The translations under genes and the position numbers were made by a program. Positions 1 to 8,634 of a stretch of DNA of 39,997 nucleotides are shown in pieces. Source of the stretch: Pseudomonadota bacterium (GTDB lineage: Bacteria > Pseudomonadota > Alphaproteobacteria > Rhizobiales > Beijerinckiaceae). The stretch covers positions 1-39,997 of the forward strand of contig JAJYCZ010000008.1 of the NCBI GenBank assembly GCA_021777915.1, written 5' to 3'. Position 1 is the first letter of the stretch, and every line of letters begins with the position of its first letter. Below the pieces are notes generated by a model. It searched no databases. It was not told the origin of the DNA and saw only the letters and a list, made by a program, of their open reading frames with translations.

Positions 1-146
1 AGGAAGACGAAAAGGAAATTCTCGAAGACCTGATCGTCGCCGCCCATGCCGACGCCAAGCGCAAGGCCGAAAGCCTGCTCGAAGAAAAGATGAAGGCCAT
101 GACGGCGGGCCTCGGCCTGCCGGCCGGGATGAAACTGCCGTTCTGA
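1..146 (+). CDS. ybaB: YbaB/EbfC nucleoid-associated protein, C-terminal end (partial)
   Basis: The window opens inside this gene; the frame read from base 3 ends at a TGA at 144-146. The 47 visible residues ([20 protein letters not shown], later [10 protein letters not shown]) are the charged C-terminal helix typical of YbaB/EbfC, followed by a short Gly/Met tail. The family is a small homodimeric DNA-binding protein normally encoded between dnaX and recR. Here recR starts one base after the stop, which supports the call and implies dnaX lies upstream, outside the window. The N-terminal half is not visible. Confidence 0.85.
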   Translation, partial: EDEKEILEDLIVAAHADAKRKAESLLEEKMKAMTAGLGLPAGMKLPF

Positions 147-147
147 C

Positions 148-753
148 ATGGCGGAACGCATCGCCGGGCCCGAGATCGAGCGGCTGATCCAATTGCTCGC
201 CCGCCTGCCGGGCCTGGGTCCGCGTTCGGCCCGCCGCGCCGCCCTGCATCTCATCCGCAAGCGCGAGGAGCTGCTCGGGCCATTGGCCGAAGCGATGCGG
301 GTCGCGAAAGACCGAATCGTGACCTGTCCGGTCTGCGGCAATATCGACACCGCCGATCCGTGCAGCATTTGCGCCGATCCGCGCCGCGATCAAAGCGTCA
401 TCGTGGTGGTGGAGACGGTCGGCGATCTCTGGGCTCTGGAGCGCGCCGGCGTGCTGAGCGCGCGCTATCATGTGCTCGGCGGCGCGCTGTCGCCGCTCGA
501 CGGGATCGGCCCCGACGATCTCAACATCGCAAGACTTGTGGGGCGGGTCGCCGAGGGCGGGGTGAAAGAGGTGATCCTCGCCGTCAACGCCACGGTCGAT
601 GGGCAGACCACCGCCCATTACATCACCGAACTGCTCGCTCCCTATGCGGCGAAATGCACCCGCCTCGCCCATGGCGTGCCAGTCGGCGGCGAACTGGATT
701 ATCTCGACGAAGGCACGCTGGCGGCGGCGCTGCGCAGCCGCACGGATTTGTGA
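148..753 (+). CDS. recR: Recombination mediator protein RecR
   Basis: RecR works with RecO (and RecF) to load RecA at gaps in the RecFOR pathway. The 201-aa product has the usual family length and order: a helix-hairpin-helix near residues 17-36 ([11 protein letters not shown]), a zinc finger with Cys at 60, 63, 72 and 75 ([16 protein letters not shown]), and a Toprim fold starting near residue 84 ([18 protein letters not shown]). The ATG follows the ybaB stop by one base, so the two are probably translationally coupled. recF and recQ are also in this window but about 26 kb away. Downstream is a dispersed palindromic repeat, then convergent yidC. Confidence 0.97.
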   Translation: MAERIAGPEIERLIQLLARLPGLGPRSARRAALHLIRKREELLGPLAEAMRVAKDRIVTCPVCGNIDTADPCSICADPRRDQSVIVVVETVGDLWALERAGVLSARYHVLGGALSPLDGIGPDDLNIARLVGRVAEGGVKEVILAVNATVDGQTTAHYITELLAPYAAKCTRLAHGVPVGGELDYLDEGTLAAALRSRTDL

Positions 754-782
754 GGCGAGGCCTGTCTTCGCCGAGCGCGCGT

Positions 783-872
783 TCGAAAATCAAAGACTCG
801 AACGCGCTCTGTTATTTCGTTGTTTTCACGCATATTCTTGTCCAAAAAGTCTGCAACTTTTTGGGAATATGC
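783..872. repeat. Dispersed intergenic palindromic repeat between recR and yidC
   Basis: Outer arms GCATATTC (830-837) and GAATATGC (865-872) enclose inner arms CCAAAAAGT (842-850) and ACTTTTTGG (856-864), separated by CTGCA, with a TTGT bulge on one side. The preceding 783-829 looks like the companion half of the same element type. From memory, similar elements (a long hairpin followed by GCTCTAG) are scattered between genes in Beijerinckiaceae and other Rhizobiales; this is recollection, not a search. It sits between convergent recR and yidC, with the yidC stop codon directly at its edge, so it may act as a bidirectional terminator. Confidence 0.6.
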
Positions 873-873
873 T

Positions 874-2655
874 CTAGCGCGAAAAAGTCTTGCGCAGATT
901 GTCGAACAATTCGAACTTCACGCCGGCCTGTTTCATGATCAGGGCCTGCTGGGCGACGGAAAGCACATTGTTCCAGGTCCAGTAGATCACCAGGCCCGCC
1001 GGGAACGAGCCGAGCATGAAGGTGAAGATCACCGGCATCCAGGCGAACATCGTCTTCTGCACGGGGTCCGTCGGCTCGGGGTTCATCTTCATCTGAACCC
1101 ACATCGACACGCCCATGATCAGCGGCCAAACGCCGAGATGCAGCAGATGGCCGAAAGCCGGCATCGCGGTCGGGTCGAAGGGCAGCAGGCCGAAGAGATT
1201 GAAGACATTGGTCGGATCGGGCGCGGACAGGTCCTTGATCCAGCCAAAAAAGTGCGCCTGACGCATTTCAATGGCGACGAACAGAACCTTGTAGAGCGAG
1301 AAGAACACCGGGATCTGGATCACCATCGGCAGGCAGCCCGACACCGGATTGATCTTCTCCCGCTTGTAAAGCTCCATCATCTCCTGCTGCTGCTTCATCT
1401 TGTCGTCGGGATAAAGCTCCTGCAGGGCCTTGATCTTGGGCTGGACTTCCTTCATCCGCGCCATCGACAGATAGGAGCGGTTGGCGAGCGGGAAGAACAG
1501 ACCCTTGACGATCAACGTGATGGCGATGATGGCGACGCCGAAATTGCCGAAGAATCTGTATAGCGTTTCCAGAAGCCAGAACATCGGCCGGGTAATGAAG
1601 AAGAAATAGCCCCAGTCGATCAGCAGATCGAGCTTTTTGACGCCCTGCTGCTTTTCGTAATATTCGAGTAGGCTGGATTTCTTAGCGCCGGCGAACAGGC
1701 GCGTCGAAAGGACCATCTGAGCGCCGGGCGCCAGGGTCTTGGCTTCACCGAAAGCGTCGGACTGATATTGCGGCAGCACGCCGGGGAATTCGCGGAACCA
1801 GCCCTTGTATTTCTCGGTCGCGTCGGGAATGATCGCGGTCGCCCAATATTTGTCGGTGAAGCCGAGCCAGCCGCCGGTTGCGTAAGAGTCGGTCGGCAGA
1901 ACCTTGGCGCTGTTGTTTTCCTTCGAAATCGCCTTGTAGGTGATTTCCGTGGAGGGCTGGTCGGCGCCGATCACGCCGATGAAGCCTTCATGCAGCACGC
2001 TGTAGCCCGACGTCTTGGGCTCGCCCTGCCGGGTCACGCTGGCGTCGGGGAAGAAGGAGACCGGCGCCTTGCCCTGGTTCGCGATCGTGTCGGTCACCGT
2101 GAACAGGTAATGGTCGTCCACCGAGATCTTGCGCTTGAACAGAAGGCCCGAGCCGTTGTCGAAGGTGAGGGTGAGCGGCGTCGACGGCGTGAGCTTGTCG
2201 CCCTCGGCGCTCCACAGCGTTTCGGAACCGGGCAGTTTCAGCGTTTCGCCGGCCTGCCCGACATAATGGAAATCGACGAAATAGGCGTCCGGCGCCCCGG
2301 CGGGCGAGAGCAGGACGATGTTTGGGCTCTTGGGGTCGGTCGTCTCGCGGTAATCGCGCAGCGACAGGTCGTCGAGCCGCGCCCCTTTCAGGGCGATCGA
2401 GCCGAACAGGCTCGGCGTGTCGATGGCGACGCGCTTGCTCTGGGCGAGCGCCTCGGCGCGGCTCAGCGGTTGCGGGATGGGCGCGAGGCCCGGCGCGGCG
2501 GCCGGATTGGGGTTGGCGGCCTCCATCTGCTTAAGCTGGGCCGTGGTCTGGCGGGCCTCGTGGATTTTGGGCGAGCCATAGAAATGGTTCCAGCCGAGGA
2601 TGACCAGGAGCGACAAGGCCATGGCGAGGAGAAGATTGCGGGTGTCCTGCTGCAT
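874..2655 (-). CDS. yidC: Membrane protein insertase YidC
   Basis: YidC (Oxa1/Alb3 family) inserts proteins into the inner membrane, alone or with SecYEG. I start it at the ATG at 2655, giving 593 aa beginning [20 protein letters not shown], the usual Gram-negative N-terminal transmembrane helix; the longer ORF-track version reads back into rnpA. A large periplasmic beta domain follows, then the conserved C-terminal membrane core, including [20 protein letters not shown] and the [20 protein letters not shown] segment. It starts two bases after the rnpA stop, so the rpmH-rnpA-yidC operon is tightly packed. The small yidD gene that often lies between rnpA and yidC is absent. Confidence 0.96.
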   Translation of the reverse strand: MQQDTRNLLLAMALSLLVILGWNHFYGSPKIHEARQTTAQLKQMEAANPNPAAAPGLAPIPQPLSRAEALAQSKRVAIDTPSLFGSIALKGARLDDLSLRDYRETTDPKSPNIVLLSPAGAPDAYFVDFHYVGQAGETLKLPGSETLWSAEGDKLTPSTPLTLTFDNGSGLLFKRKISVDDHYLFTVTDTIANQGKAPVSFFPDASVTRQGEPKTSGYSVLHEGFIGVIGADQPSTEITYKAISKENNSAKVLPTDSYATGGWLGFTDKYWATAIIPDATEKYKGWFREFPGVLPQYQSDAFGEAKTLAPGAQMVLSTRLFAGAKKSSLLEYYEKQQGVKKLDLLIDWGYFFFITRPMFWLLETLYRFFGNFGVAIIAITLIVKGLFFPLANRSYLSMARMKEVQPKIKALQELYPDDKMKQQQEMMELYKREKINPVSGCLPMVIQIPVFFSLYKVLFVAIEMRQAHFFGWIKDLSAPDPTNVFNLFGLLPFDPTAMPAFGHLLHLGVWPLIMGVSMWVQMKMNPEPTDPVQKTMFAWMPVIFTFMLGSFPAGLVIYWTWNNVLSVAQQALIMKQAGVKFELFDNLRKTFSR

Positions 2656-2657
2656 GT

Positions 2658-3107
2658 CTACTTGTCTTGCTTGCGGCCGCCGGCCGGCAGGTTGGAAGGC
2701 CGGCTCTCGCCCGCCCGATTGATTTTCTTGAGCGCGCGCAGAAATTCGCCGCGCAGGTCGTCGAAGGGGGCGGTCAAGGCTTCGCGCCGGGCCGCCACGA
2801 CATAGTCGCAAACGGGCGCGAAGGCCGAGGCCTCGGTCAGCCGCGCCACCTCCCGCAGACGGCGGCGGATGCGGTTGCGCACGACCGACTTGCCGACCTT
2901 TTTGGTCACGGTGAAGCCGACGCGAGCCGTTTCGCCCTCGAACGCCGGATCGCGTTCGCGCGCCTGCAGCACGAAATTACGCTGGTGCAGGCGGCGCCCC
3001 TTGGCGGTCGCGACGAAATCGGCGCGTTTTTTGAGCCGCAAGACACCAGGACGCACGCCGGGACTGGCGTGCGCGGAAATGTTCTGGCCGTCCGGCTGAC
3101 GGGTCAT
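2658..3107 (-). CDS. rnpA: Ribonuclease P protein component
   Basis: RnpA is the basic protein cofactor of the RNase P ribozyme that trims tRNA 5' leaders. From the ATG at 3107 the product is 149 aa. It carries the diagnostic block [20 protein letters not shown] with the RNR signature and a preceding [20 protein letters not shown] segment typical of the family. The longer ORF-track start would read through rpmH and is rejected. rpmH ends 31 bases upstream and yidC begins two bases downstream, so all three should share the rpmH promoter. The C-terminal tail is short, basic and Gly-rich. Confidence 0.94.
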   Translation of the reverse strand: MTRQPDGQNISAHASPGVRPGVLRLKKRADFVATAKGRRLHQRNFVLQARERDPAFEGETARVGFTVTKKVGKSVVRNRIRRRLREVARLTEASAFAPVCDYVVAARREALTAPFDDLRGEFLRALKKINRAGESRPSNLPAGGRKQDK

Positions 3108-3138
3108 GGCGAAGGCCGGTCGGGCCGGCGGCGGCGCG

Positions 3139-3273
3139 TCAGGCCGAAAGGCGCTTGCGGCCGCGCGCGCGACGGGCGTTGAGAACCTTGCGGCCGCCGA
3201 CGGTGGCCATGCGGGCGCGGAAGCCATGGCGGCGCTTGCGCACGAGTTTGGAGGGCTGAAAAGTCCGCTTCAC
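3139..3273 (-). CDS. rpmH: 50S ribosomal protein L34
   Basis: This 44-aa product is too short for the ORF track. It begins [20 protein letters not shown] and ends in a basic ARGRKRLSA tail, a full-length L34. The start codon is GTG at 3273, not ATG, with a GGAG Shine-Dalgarno seven bases upstream; no ATG is available in register upstream. It is the first gene of rpmH-rnpA-yidC and lies about 130 bases downstream of a strong sigma-70-type promoter. L34 is a bacterial large-subunit protein; linkage to rnpA and yidC is nearly universal. Confidence 0.97.
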   Translation of the reverse strand: MKRTFQPSKLVRKRRHGFRARMATVGGRKVLNARRARGRKRLSA

Positions 3274-3407
3274 GGGAATGCTCCGGTTCTTCTTGGCGTG
3301 TGGCCGCTGGGCCAAACGCCACCGTATGGTAAAAGCTCGCGCGCGCTGTTCCTGCCGGTCGCAACGGCAAAAACGACCCCGGCGCGAGGCCGAAAATCGC
3401 GAGCGGC

Positions 3408-3437
3408 CTTATAGGGGCAGGGGCTCGGAAAAGTCAA
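3408..3437 (-). promoter_or_regulatory. Sigma-70-type promoter of rpmH-rnpA-yidC
   Basis: On the minus strand TTGACT (3437-3432) is followed after 18 bases by TATAAG (3413-3408). Each hexamer is a near-consensus match and the orientation points to rpmH, leaving a leader of about 125 bases. This is one of the best promoter matches in the window, as expected for a ribosomal protein operon. Confidence 0.75.
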
Positions 3438-3472
3438 CGCAACCGACCGGCGAATCTCGATCGCGCGCGCTC

Positions 3473-3501
3473 TTGCATTCCGGTCAAGAACAAAGTAAGA
3501 A
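3473..3501 (+). promoter_or_regulatory. Probable promoter of the small ORF/methyltransferase unit
   Basis: TTGCAT (3473-3478), a 17-base spacer and TAAGAA (3496-3501) form a plausible promoter about 35 bases before the ATG at 3533. The LexA box overlaps its spacer and -10, the geometry expected for repression by blocking RNA polymerase. The -10 match is weak, so an alternative -10 slightly downstream is possible. Confidence 0.45.
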
Positions 3502-3502
3502 C
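3488..3502 (+). promoter_or_regulatory. LexA (SOS) box, alphaproteobacterial type
   Basis: The sequence GAAC-AAAGTAA-GAAC is an exact match to the direct-repeat LexA motif GTTC-N7-GTTC (read here as GAAC-N7-GAAC) known from Alphaproteobacteria. It lies 30 bases upstream of the ATG of the 86-aa ORF and overlaps the candidate promoter. It is an intergenic site in the right place, so a chance match is possible but unlikely. It implies SOS induction of the downstream genes. Confidence 0.75.
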
Positions 3503-3532
3503 AATATTGACGATGCTTTTTCGGAGGCGCCC

Positions 3533-3793
3533 ATGGCGCGAAGCCTGTCTCTCGCTCTTCATTCCGGCGGCGCGCGGCCGCTGCCCGCCGACTGGCGCGA
3601 TCTGCTCGACCTGCTTTCCGAGGACCTGCGCGAGATTTACGAAGAACGCGCCGCGCTGATCGAATATGACGGCGGCGAAAAGCGCGCCACCGCCGAGCGC
3701 CGCGCCTTCGAATGCGTGATGGATCGGGCGGGAAGCGCTTTCTGGGGACGGTTGGTCGCGGGCGCTGGCGAAAAGCGCGCCGCTGTGACCTGA
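3533..3793 (+). CDS. Small acidic helical protein of unknown function, SOS-boxed
   Basis: I do not recognise a named family. The start is the ATG at 3533, with a strong GGAGG six bases upstream, giving 86 aa; the ORF-track start further up is unlikely because it runs through promoter and LexA box. The protein is mostly helical and charged, with a central DWRDLLDLLSEDLREIYEER stretch followed by AALIEYDGGEKRATAERRAF. From memory the ERAA..EYDGG..R..AE..AF pattern also occurs in phage and plasmid proteins; this was not checked. No membrane segment or signal peptide is visible. The methyltransferase starts 33 bases downstream on the same strand, so they probably form one unit under the LexA box. 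Function unknown. Confidence 0.7.
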   Translation: MARSLSLALHSGGARPLPADWRDLLDLLSEDLREIYEERAALIEYDGGEKRATAERRAFECVMDRAGSAFWGRLVAGAGEKRAAVT

Positions 3794-3826
3794 TGGAAGC
3801 GTGATTCGATCCGGCCTTCGCGCGCA

Positions 3827-5035
3827 ATGCCCCAAAATCTGACTTTCTATGAATTCTTCGCCGGAGGCGGCATGGCCCGCCTTGGGCTTGGAAATGAGTG
3901 GACCTGTCTGTTCGCCAATGACATCGACGCCGACAAGGCCGCGGCCTATCGCGCCAATTGGGGCGGCGCGGAATTTGCCGAAGGCGACCTTGCCGCCATT
4001 GAGGCGCGCGCGATTCCCGGCCGGGCCGATCTCGCCTGGGCGTCCTTTCCGTGTCAGGACCTGTCGCTCGCCGGCGGCGGCAAGGGCATGGGGGCGGCCG
4101 ACGACGCGGTGAAAACCCGCAGCGGCGCCTTCTGGCTGTTCCATGAAAAAATGCGGGCGCTTGGCGCCGAAGGCCGCGGCCCGCGCGCCATCGTGCTGGA
4201 AAATGTGGCCGGCGTGCTCAGCTCCCATGGCAAGCGCGATTTCTGCGCGCTGGTAGAAGCTCTTGACGGCCTTGGCTACCGCGTCGGCGCGCTCACGCTC
4301 GACGCGCGCTGGTTCACCCCGCAGTCCCGCCCGCGCGTCTTTTTCGTCGCCGTGCGGAAATCCCTGTCTGGCCCATTGGCCCATGGGGATGACGGCCTGA
4401 TCGCGGGGACTCCTCATCCGCTCTGGACCTCCGCCTCGCTGCGCGCCGCTCATGGCGCCCTTCCGAACGGTTTGGCCGAAAACTGGATCTGGTGGCGCCT
4501 GCCGGAGCCGGCGCGCCGCAACGCCGATCTCGCCGATCTGCTCGAAGACGCGCCCGCCGAGGCGCCGTGGCGCGCGCCCGCCGCGACCGAGCGCCTGCTG
4601 GCGCTGATGGCGCCATCCCATCGCCGGAAAATCGAGGAGATTCAGGAAAGCGGCGCGCGTGTCGTCGGCGCCGTCTATCGCCGCACCCGCGTCGACGAAG
4701 GCGGCGCGAAACGGCAAAGGGCGGAAGTTCGCTTCGACGGTCTCGCCGGCTGCCTGCGCACTCCGCGTGGCGGCAGTTCGCGCCAGACGATTCTGGAAGT
4801 CCATCAAGACAGCATCCGCGCCCGCCTGCTCTCGCCGCGCGAGGCCGCGCGGCTCATGGGCTTGCCCGACTCTTATATGCTGCCCCCGAACCCCGGCGCG
4901 GCATACGAATTATGTGGCGACGGGCTATGCGTCCCGGTCGTCCGCCATCTCGCCCAACATCTCCTTCAGCCGCTGCTGCGGCCTGAAGCGTCCCGTCTGC
5001 GCCCGCCGGAGGAAAGACCCTTCGCGGCTGCGTAG
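3827..5035 (+). CDS. Orphan DNA (cytosine-5-)-methyltransferase
   Basis: The 402-aa protein has the ordered motifs of C5-cytosine DNA methyltransferases: motif I FYEFFAGGGMARLGL (residues 7-21), catalytic motif IV SFPCQDLSLAGGG with the nucleophile Cys76, motif VI ENVAG (125-129), motif VIII QSRPR (166-170), a variable target-recognition stretch of about residues 180-300, and C-terminal motifs IX-X (LLSPREAARLMGLPDSY and CGDGLCVPVV). It should transfer a methyl group from S-adenosylmethionine to a specific cytosine. No restriction endonuclease, vsr nuclease or specificity subunit lies beside it, so it looks like an orphan enzyme. It follows the LexA-boxed small ORF, suggesting damage-linked expression. 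The target sequence cannot be read from the protein. Confidence 0.93.
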   Translation: MPQNLTFYEFFAGGGMARLGLGNEWTCLFANDIDADKAAAYRANWGGAEFAEGDLAAIEARAIPGRADLAWASFPCQDLSLAGGGKGMGAADDAVKTRSGAFWLFHEKMRALGAEGRGPRAIVLENVAGVLSSHGKRDFCALVEALDGLGYRVGALTLDARWFTPQSRPRVFFVAVRKSLSGPLAHGDDGLIAGTPHPLWTSASLRAAHGALPNGLAENWIWWRLPEPARRNADLADLLEDAPAEAPWRAPAATERLLALMAPSHRRKIEEIQESGARVVGAVYRRTRVDEGGAKRQRAEVRFDGLAGCLRTPRGGSSRQTILEVHQDSIRARLLSPREAARLMGLPDSYMLPPNPGAAYELCGDGLCVPVVRHLAQHLLQPLLRPEASRLRPPEERPFAAA

Positions 5036-5276
5036 GAAATTTGCCGTGTCGCCATCAAATCAAGTCTTCTTCGAAGACATGAATATGCAATCTTTTTTCC
5101 GATTCGATTATTGACGCGGTAATTCGGCTCGATTAAAGGCCTCGTAAACCGTGGGCGCGATAAGAGTTCAAAACTCCAGGCCCGGAACATTTTTCGGTCT
5201 CCAGCATAATCTGGCCGTCATATTGTTTTGCTATGAGCGCCAGCGTCGCGAAACGACTGGCGCAAAAGAGACCCGC

Positions 5277-5498
5277 ATGCAGCTTTATCATTTCCAGACG
5301 ATCGATCCGGCCGGCGCCCGGCACGATGTCAAATCGCTGCGGCTCGCCGATCTCGCCGCCGTCTGGCGGGAGATCGACGTTCTGGCCGCCAGCCAGTCCC
5401 GCGGCGGCCAGATTCGCGTGACCAACGAGGCCGGCGGCATCGTCGTGCTGGTCGGGGTCTCGACCGCCCGCAGGCTTCAGGCGCGCCCCGCCGCCTGA
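5277..5498 (+). CDS. DUF6894-like small protein
   Basis: Taking the ATG at 5277 gives 73 aa beginning MQLYHFQTIDPAG. The layout (YHF near the start, an acidic loop, LADLAAVWREIDVLAA helix, then a two-strand end IRVTNEAGGIVVLVGV) resembles the DUF6894 family, small uncharacterised proteins abundant in Rhizobiales. The family match is by eye. The longer ORF-track start is less likely because the added residues look like intergenic translation. About 240 bases without a gene precede it; I see no clear promoter there. apaG begins 52 bases downstream on the same strand. Confidence 0.6.
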   Translation: MQLYHFQTIDPAGARHDVKSLRLADLAAVWREIDVLAASQSRGGQIRVTNEAGGIVVLVGVSTARRLQARPAA

Positions 5499-5550
5499 GC
5501 GGGTCAAAATTTCGCTCGACGCCGCGCCGCCGCCAAGGCAAATTCGCCTC

Positions 5551-5943
5551 ATGTACCGCGCGACCACTTTCAGCATCCGGGTCACAGCCACCCCGCATTT
5601 CGCCCCCGAACGCAGCGAGCCGGGGATGGGCCGCTATTTCTGGACCTATACGATCGAGATCGCCAATCAGGGCGACATCCAGGTCCAGTTGCTCGAACGA
5701 TTCTGGCGCATCACCGACGCCAACGGCGGGGTCGAGACGGTGCGCGGGCCCGGCGTCGTCGGCGAGACGCCGATCATCGAGCCAGGCGACAAATTCAGCT
5801 ATACGTCGGGCTGCGCTCTCACCACCGCCTCCGGGCTGATGTCGGGCAGCTACCGCATGGTGGACGCCAACGGCCGCGCCTTCGATGTCGAAATTCCGGC
5901 CTTCTCTCTCGACAGCCCGATGGAGCGGCGCATCCTGAACTGA
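5551..5943 (+). CDS. apaG: ApaG domain protein
   Basis: The 130-aa product matches ApaG across its length: FSIRVTATPHFAPERS, then YFWTYTIEIANQGDIQVQLL and RFWRITDANGGVETVRGPGV, ending in the YTSGCALTTASGLMSGSYRM block. ApaG has a fibronectin-III-like fold; it was linked genetically to diadenosine tetraphosphate and Co2+ resistance, but its molecular role is unsettled. The start ATG at 5551 fits the family length. argE follows 45 bases downstream on the same strand. Confidence 0.95.
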   Translation: MYRATTFSIRVTATPHFAPERSEPGMGRYFWTYTIEIANQGDIQVQLLERFWRITDANGGVETVRGPGVVGETPIIEPGDKFSYTSGCALTTASGLMSGSYRMVDANGRAFDVEIPAFSLDSPMERRILN

Positions 5944-5988
5944 TCCGGCCGCGGGCATCCGCCGGCCCGGAGGCGAGAACCGATCCGC

Positions 5989-7164
5989 ATGACCTTTGAC
6001 GCCGCCGATTCCACGCTCGAACGGGCCATTGCGCTGCTTGGCCGGCTGATCGCCTTCGACACGGAATCCTCGCGCAGCAATCTCGAACTGATCGATTTCG
6101 TCGAGGATTATCTTCTCGGGCTCGGCGCCCGCGTCGTCCGCGTTCCCAACGTGGAAGGCGACAAGGCCGCGCTCTTCGCCACATTTGGCCCGGCGATCGA
6201 CGGCGGCGTGGTGCTCTCCGGCCATACCGACGTGGTGCCGGTGGCCGGCCAGCCATGGACCTCGCCGCCCTTCGTGCTGCGCCGCGACGGCGACCGCCTC
6301 TATGGCCGGGGAACCTGCGACATGAAGGGTTTCGACGCCCTCTGCCTGGCCATGGCGCCGGAATTCATGGCCGCGCCGCTCAAAAAACCGATCCATATCC
6401 TTTTGAGCTATGACGAGGAGACGACCTGCGCCGGCTGCCTCGATGCGCTTCGCCGCTTCGGCCACGATTTGCCGCGCCCCGCCTTCGCCGTGATCGGCGA
6501 GCCGACGATGATGCAGGTCGCCGACGCCCACAAGAGCGTCGCCACCTATCGCACCCGCGTCACCGGCCACGAGGCCCATTCCTCAAAACCCTGGCTCGGA
6601 ATCAGCGCCGTCCATGTCGCTTGCGAACTCGTCGGCGCGCTGGAGCGGATCGGGCGCGAACTCGAAGCCGAGCGTGATCCGCGCGGGCGGTTCGAGCCGG
6701 CTTTTTCCACCGTCCATGTCGGACTGATCCAGGGCGGCACGGCGCGCAACATCATGGCCCGGACTTGCGAGCTGTTCTGGGAGTTCCGCGGCCTGCCCGA
6801 GACGCCGCGCCATCGCGCGCTGGAGAAATTCGAGGCTTTTTGCGCCGCACTCGCAGCAGAGCGCTTCAAAAATTTTCCCGACTGCCGGATCGAAACCTTC
6901 GTCGAAACCGAGGCGCCGGGCCTGAGCGCGGAGAGCCAATCCGACGCCGCGACTCTGGCGATGGCGCTGGCCAAGGCCAACCACACCATCGCCGTGCCCT
7001 ACGCCACCGAAGCCGGACAATTCCAGGCGATCGGCCTGCCGGCGGTGATCTGCGGCCCCGGCAGCATCGATCAGGCCCATCAGCCCGACGAATATATCGA
7101 CATCGCCCAGCTCGAAGAAGGCGTCGCCTTCCTGCGCCGCCTCGCGGGCAGAATGTCGGCGTGA
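5989..7164 (+). CDS. argE: Acetylornithine deacetylase (M20 family)
   Basis: This 391-aa protein is a dinuclear-metal M20 peptidase-family enzyme, predicted to hydrolyse N-acetylornithine to ornithine in arginine synthesis. Visible metal and catalytic motifs are SGHTDVVPV (His and Asp), YGRGTCDMKGFDA (bridging Asp), DEETTCAG (catalytic Glu pair), GEPT, and a C-terminal GPGSIDQAHQPDEY with the last metal-binding His. The GEPTMMQVADAHKS stretch favours ArgE over DapE. It is convergent with pyk, separated by three bases. Substrate is assigned by family resemblance; other M20 deacylases cannot be fully excluded. Confidence 0.9.
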   Translation: MTFDAADSTLERAIALLGRLIAFDTESSRSNLELIDFVEDYLLGLGARVVRVPNVEGDKAALFATFGPAIDGGVVLSGHTDVVPVAGQPWTSPPFVLRRDGDRLYGRGTCDMKGFDALCLAMAPEFMAAPLKKPIHILLSYDEETTCAGCLDALRRFGHDLPRPAFAVIGEPTMMQVADAHKSVATYRTRVTGHEAHSSKPWLGISAVHVACELVGALERIGRELEAERDPRGRFEPAFSTVHVGLIQGGTARNIMARTCELFWEFRGLPETPRHRALEKFEAFCAALAAERFKNFPDCRIETFVETEAPGLSAESQSDAATLAMALAKANHTIAVPYATEAGQFQAIGLPAVICGPGSIDQAHQPDEYIDIAQLEEGVAFLRRLAGRMSA

Positions 7165-7167
7165 CGA

Positions 7168-8607
7168 TTACTCCGCCCGCTTGCCGTCGTCGGCGATGAA
7201 GGCGAGGCGCAGCATGTTGGTCGCGCCGGGGGTTCCGAACGGCACGCCGGCGATGATCAGGATGCGGTCGCCGGGCGAGGCGAGGCCTTGGCGCACCGCG
7301 AATTTGCAGGCGCGGTCGGCCATGTCGTCCAGATCGTCGGCGTCCTTGGTGACCACCGATTCGACGCCCCAGACGGCGGTGAGCCGCCGCGCCGTGTCGC
7401 GATTGGGCGTCAGCGCCAGGACCGGCGCGAAAGGCCGCTCGCGGGCGACGCGATAAGCCGTCGCGCCCGACGCGGTCCAGGCGACGATCGCCTTGAGGTC
7501 GAGAGTCTGCGCCATGTCGCGCGCCGCCACCGCCACGGCGTCGGCGCCGGTGCGCTCGGGCGCCGAACGCTGGGCGGAGACGATCGCGCGATAGACGGGG
7601 TCCCGTTCGATCTCCTCGGCGATGCGGTTCATCATCGTCACCGATTCGACCGGATATTTGCCCGAGGCGCTTTCCGCCGAGAGCATGATGGCGTCGCCAG
7701 CCTCGAACACGGCGGTCGCCACGTCGGAAACCTCGGCGCGGGTCGGGGCCGGCGCCGCGATCATGCTTTCCAGCATCTGCGTCGCCACGACCACCGGGCG
7801 GCCGAGCCTGCGGCCCTCGCGGGTGATGCGCTTCTGCAGGCCGGGCACGCGTTCGAGCGGCATTTCGACGCCGAGATCGCCGCGCGCCACCATCAGCGCG
7901 TCGGCGGCCAGCATGATCTCGTCGAGCCGCGAAATCGCCTGCGGCTTTTCGATCTTCGCCATCACCAGGGCGCGGTCGCCGGCGATGCGCTTGACCTCCA
8001 GCACGTCGGCGGCGCGCTGCACGAAGGACAAAGCGACCCAGTCCACGCCGGTCGCGACCGCCGCCTCGACATCGATCCGGTCCTTGGCGGTGAGCGCGGC
8101 GACGGCGATTTCGGTGTCGGGCAAGCTGACGCCCTTGCGGTTGGAGATGCGCCCGCCGACATCGACCCTGGCCACCGCGCTGTCGGCGGCGGCCTCGACG
8201 ATGTGCAGGCGCAACTTGCCGTCGTCGATCAGCAGGTTATGGCCAGGCGCGAGCGCCAGAAGGATTTCCGGGTGGGGCAGGCAGACGCGCGTCGAATCGC
8301 CTGGCGTGGGGTCCGAATCGAAAGTGAAATTCTGTCCGGCGATCAGGTCGGCGCCGCCGCCGGCGAAAGAGCCGACGCGCAATTTCGGACCCTGCAGATC
8401 GACCAGAATGCCGATCGGCCGGCCGACCCGCTCTTCCACCGCGCGGATCATCGCGACGGTCTCGCGCATGGCCTGCGGATCGGCGTGGCTCATATTGATG
8501 CGGAAAAGATCGGCGCCCGCGCGCCAGAGCTTTTCGATCGAAGCCTGGTCGTTCGAGGCCGGACCGAGCGTGGCCAGGATTTTACAACGGCGGCGGCGCC
8601 TGCTCAT
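7168..8607 (-). CDS. pyk: Pyruvate kinase
   Basis: Pyruvate kinase makes pyruvate and ATP from phosphoenolpyruvate and ADP. The 479-aa product starts MSRRRRRCKILATLGPASND at the ATG at 8607, which has an AGGAAG sequence five bases upstream; the ORF-track start is a GTG two codons earlier. Family motifs are FRINMSHADP, the active-site MAKIEKPQAI and MVARGDLGVEMPLERVPGLQ region, and the C-terminal regulatory-domain region ending IIAGVPFGTPGATNMLRL. Length and order are normal for the type II enzyme. It converges with argE, and the DUF1036 gene lies 27 bases upstream on the same strand. Confidence 0.96.
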   Translation of the reverse strand: MSRRRRRCKILATLGPASNDQASIEKLWRAGADLFRINMSHADPQAMRETVAMIRAVEERVGRPIGILVDLQGPKLRVGSFAGGGADLIAGQNFTFDSDPTPGDSTRVCLPHPEILLALAPGHNLLIDDGKLRLHIVEAAADSAVARVDVGGRISNRKGVSLPDTEIAVAALTAKDRIDVEAAVATGVDWVALSFVQRAADVLEVKRIAGDRALVMAKIEKPQAISRLDEIMLAADALMVARGDLGVEMPLERVPGLQKRITREGRRLGRPVVVATQMLESMIAAPAPTRAEVSDVATAVFEAGDAIMLSAESASGKYPVESVTMMNRIAEEIERDPVYRAIVSAQRSAPERTGADAVAVAARDMAQTLDLKAIVAWTASGATAYRVARERPFAPVLALTPNRDTARRLTAVWGVESVVTKDADDLDDMADRACKFAVRQGLASPGDRILIIAGVPFGTPGATNMLRLAFIADDGKRAE

Positions 8608-8634
8608 TTTCACTTCCTTTATCTTGTCGCGGGC

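Noticed and set aside
820-1563. 247-codon plus-strand ORF opposite yidC
   Set aside because: Antisense shadow of yidC, biased to His/Glu/Arg; its beginning runs through the palindromic repeat.
3803-3812. GANTC site near the methyltransferase start as CcrM control
   Set aside because: GANTC sites are frequent; one site without promoter context is not evidence of control.
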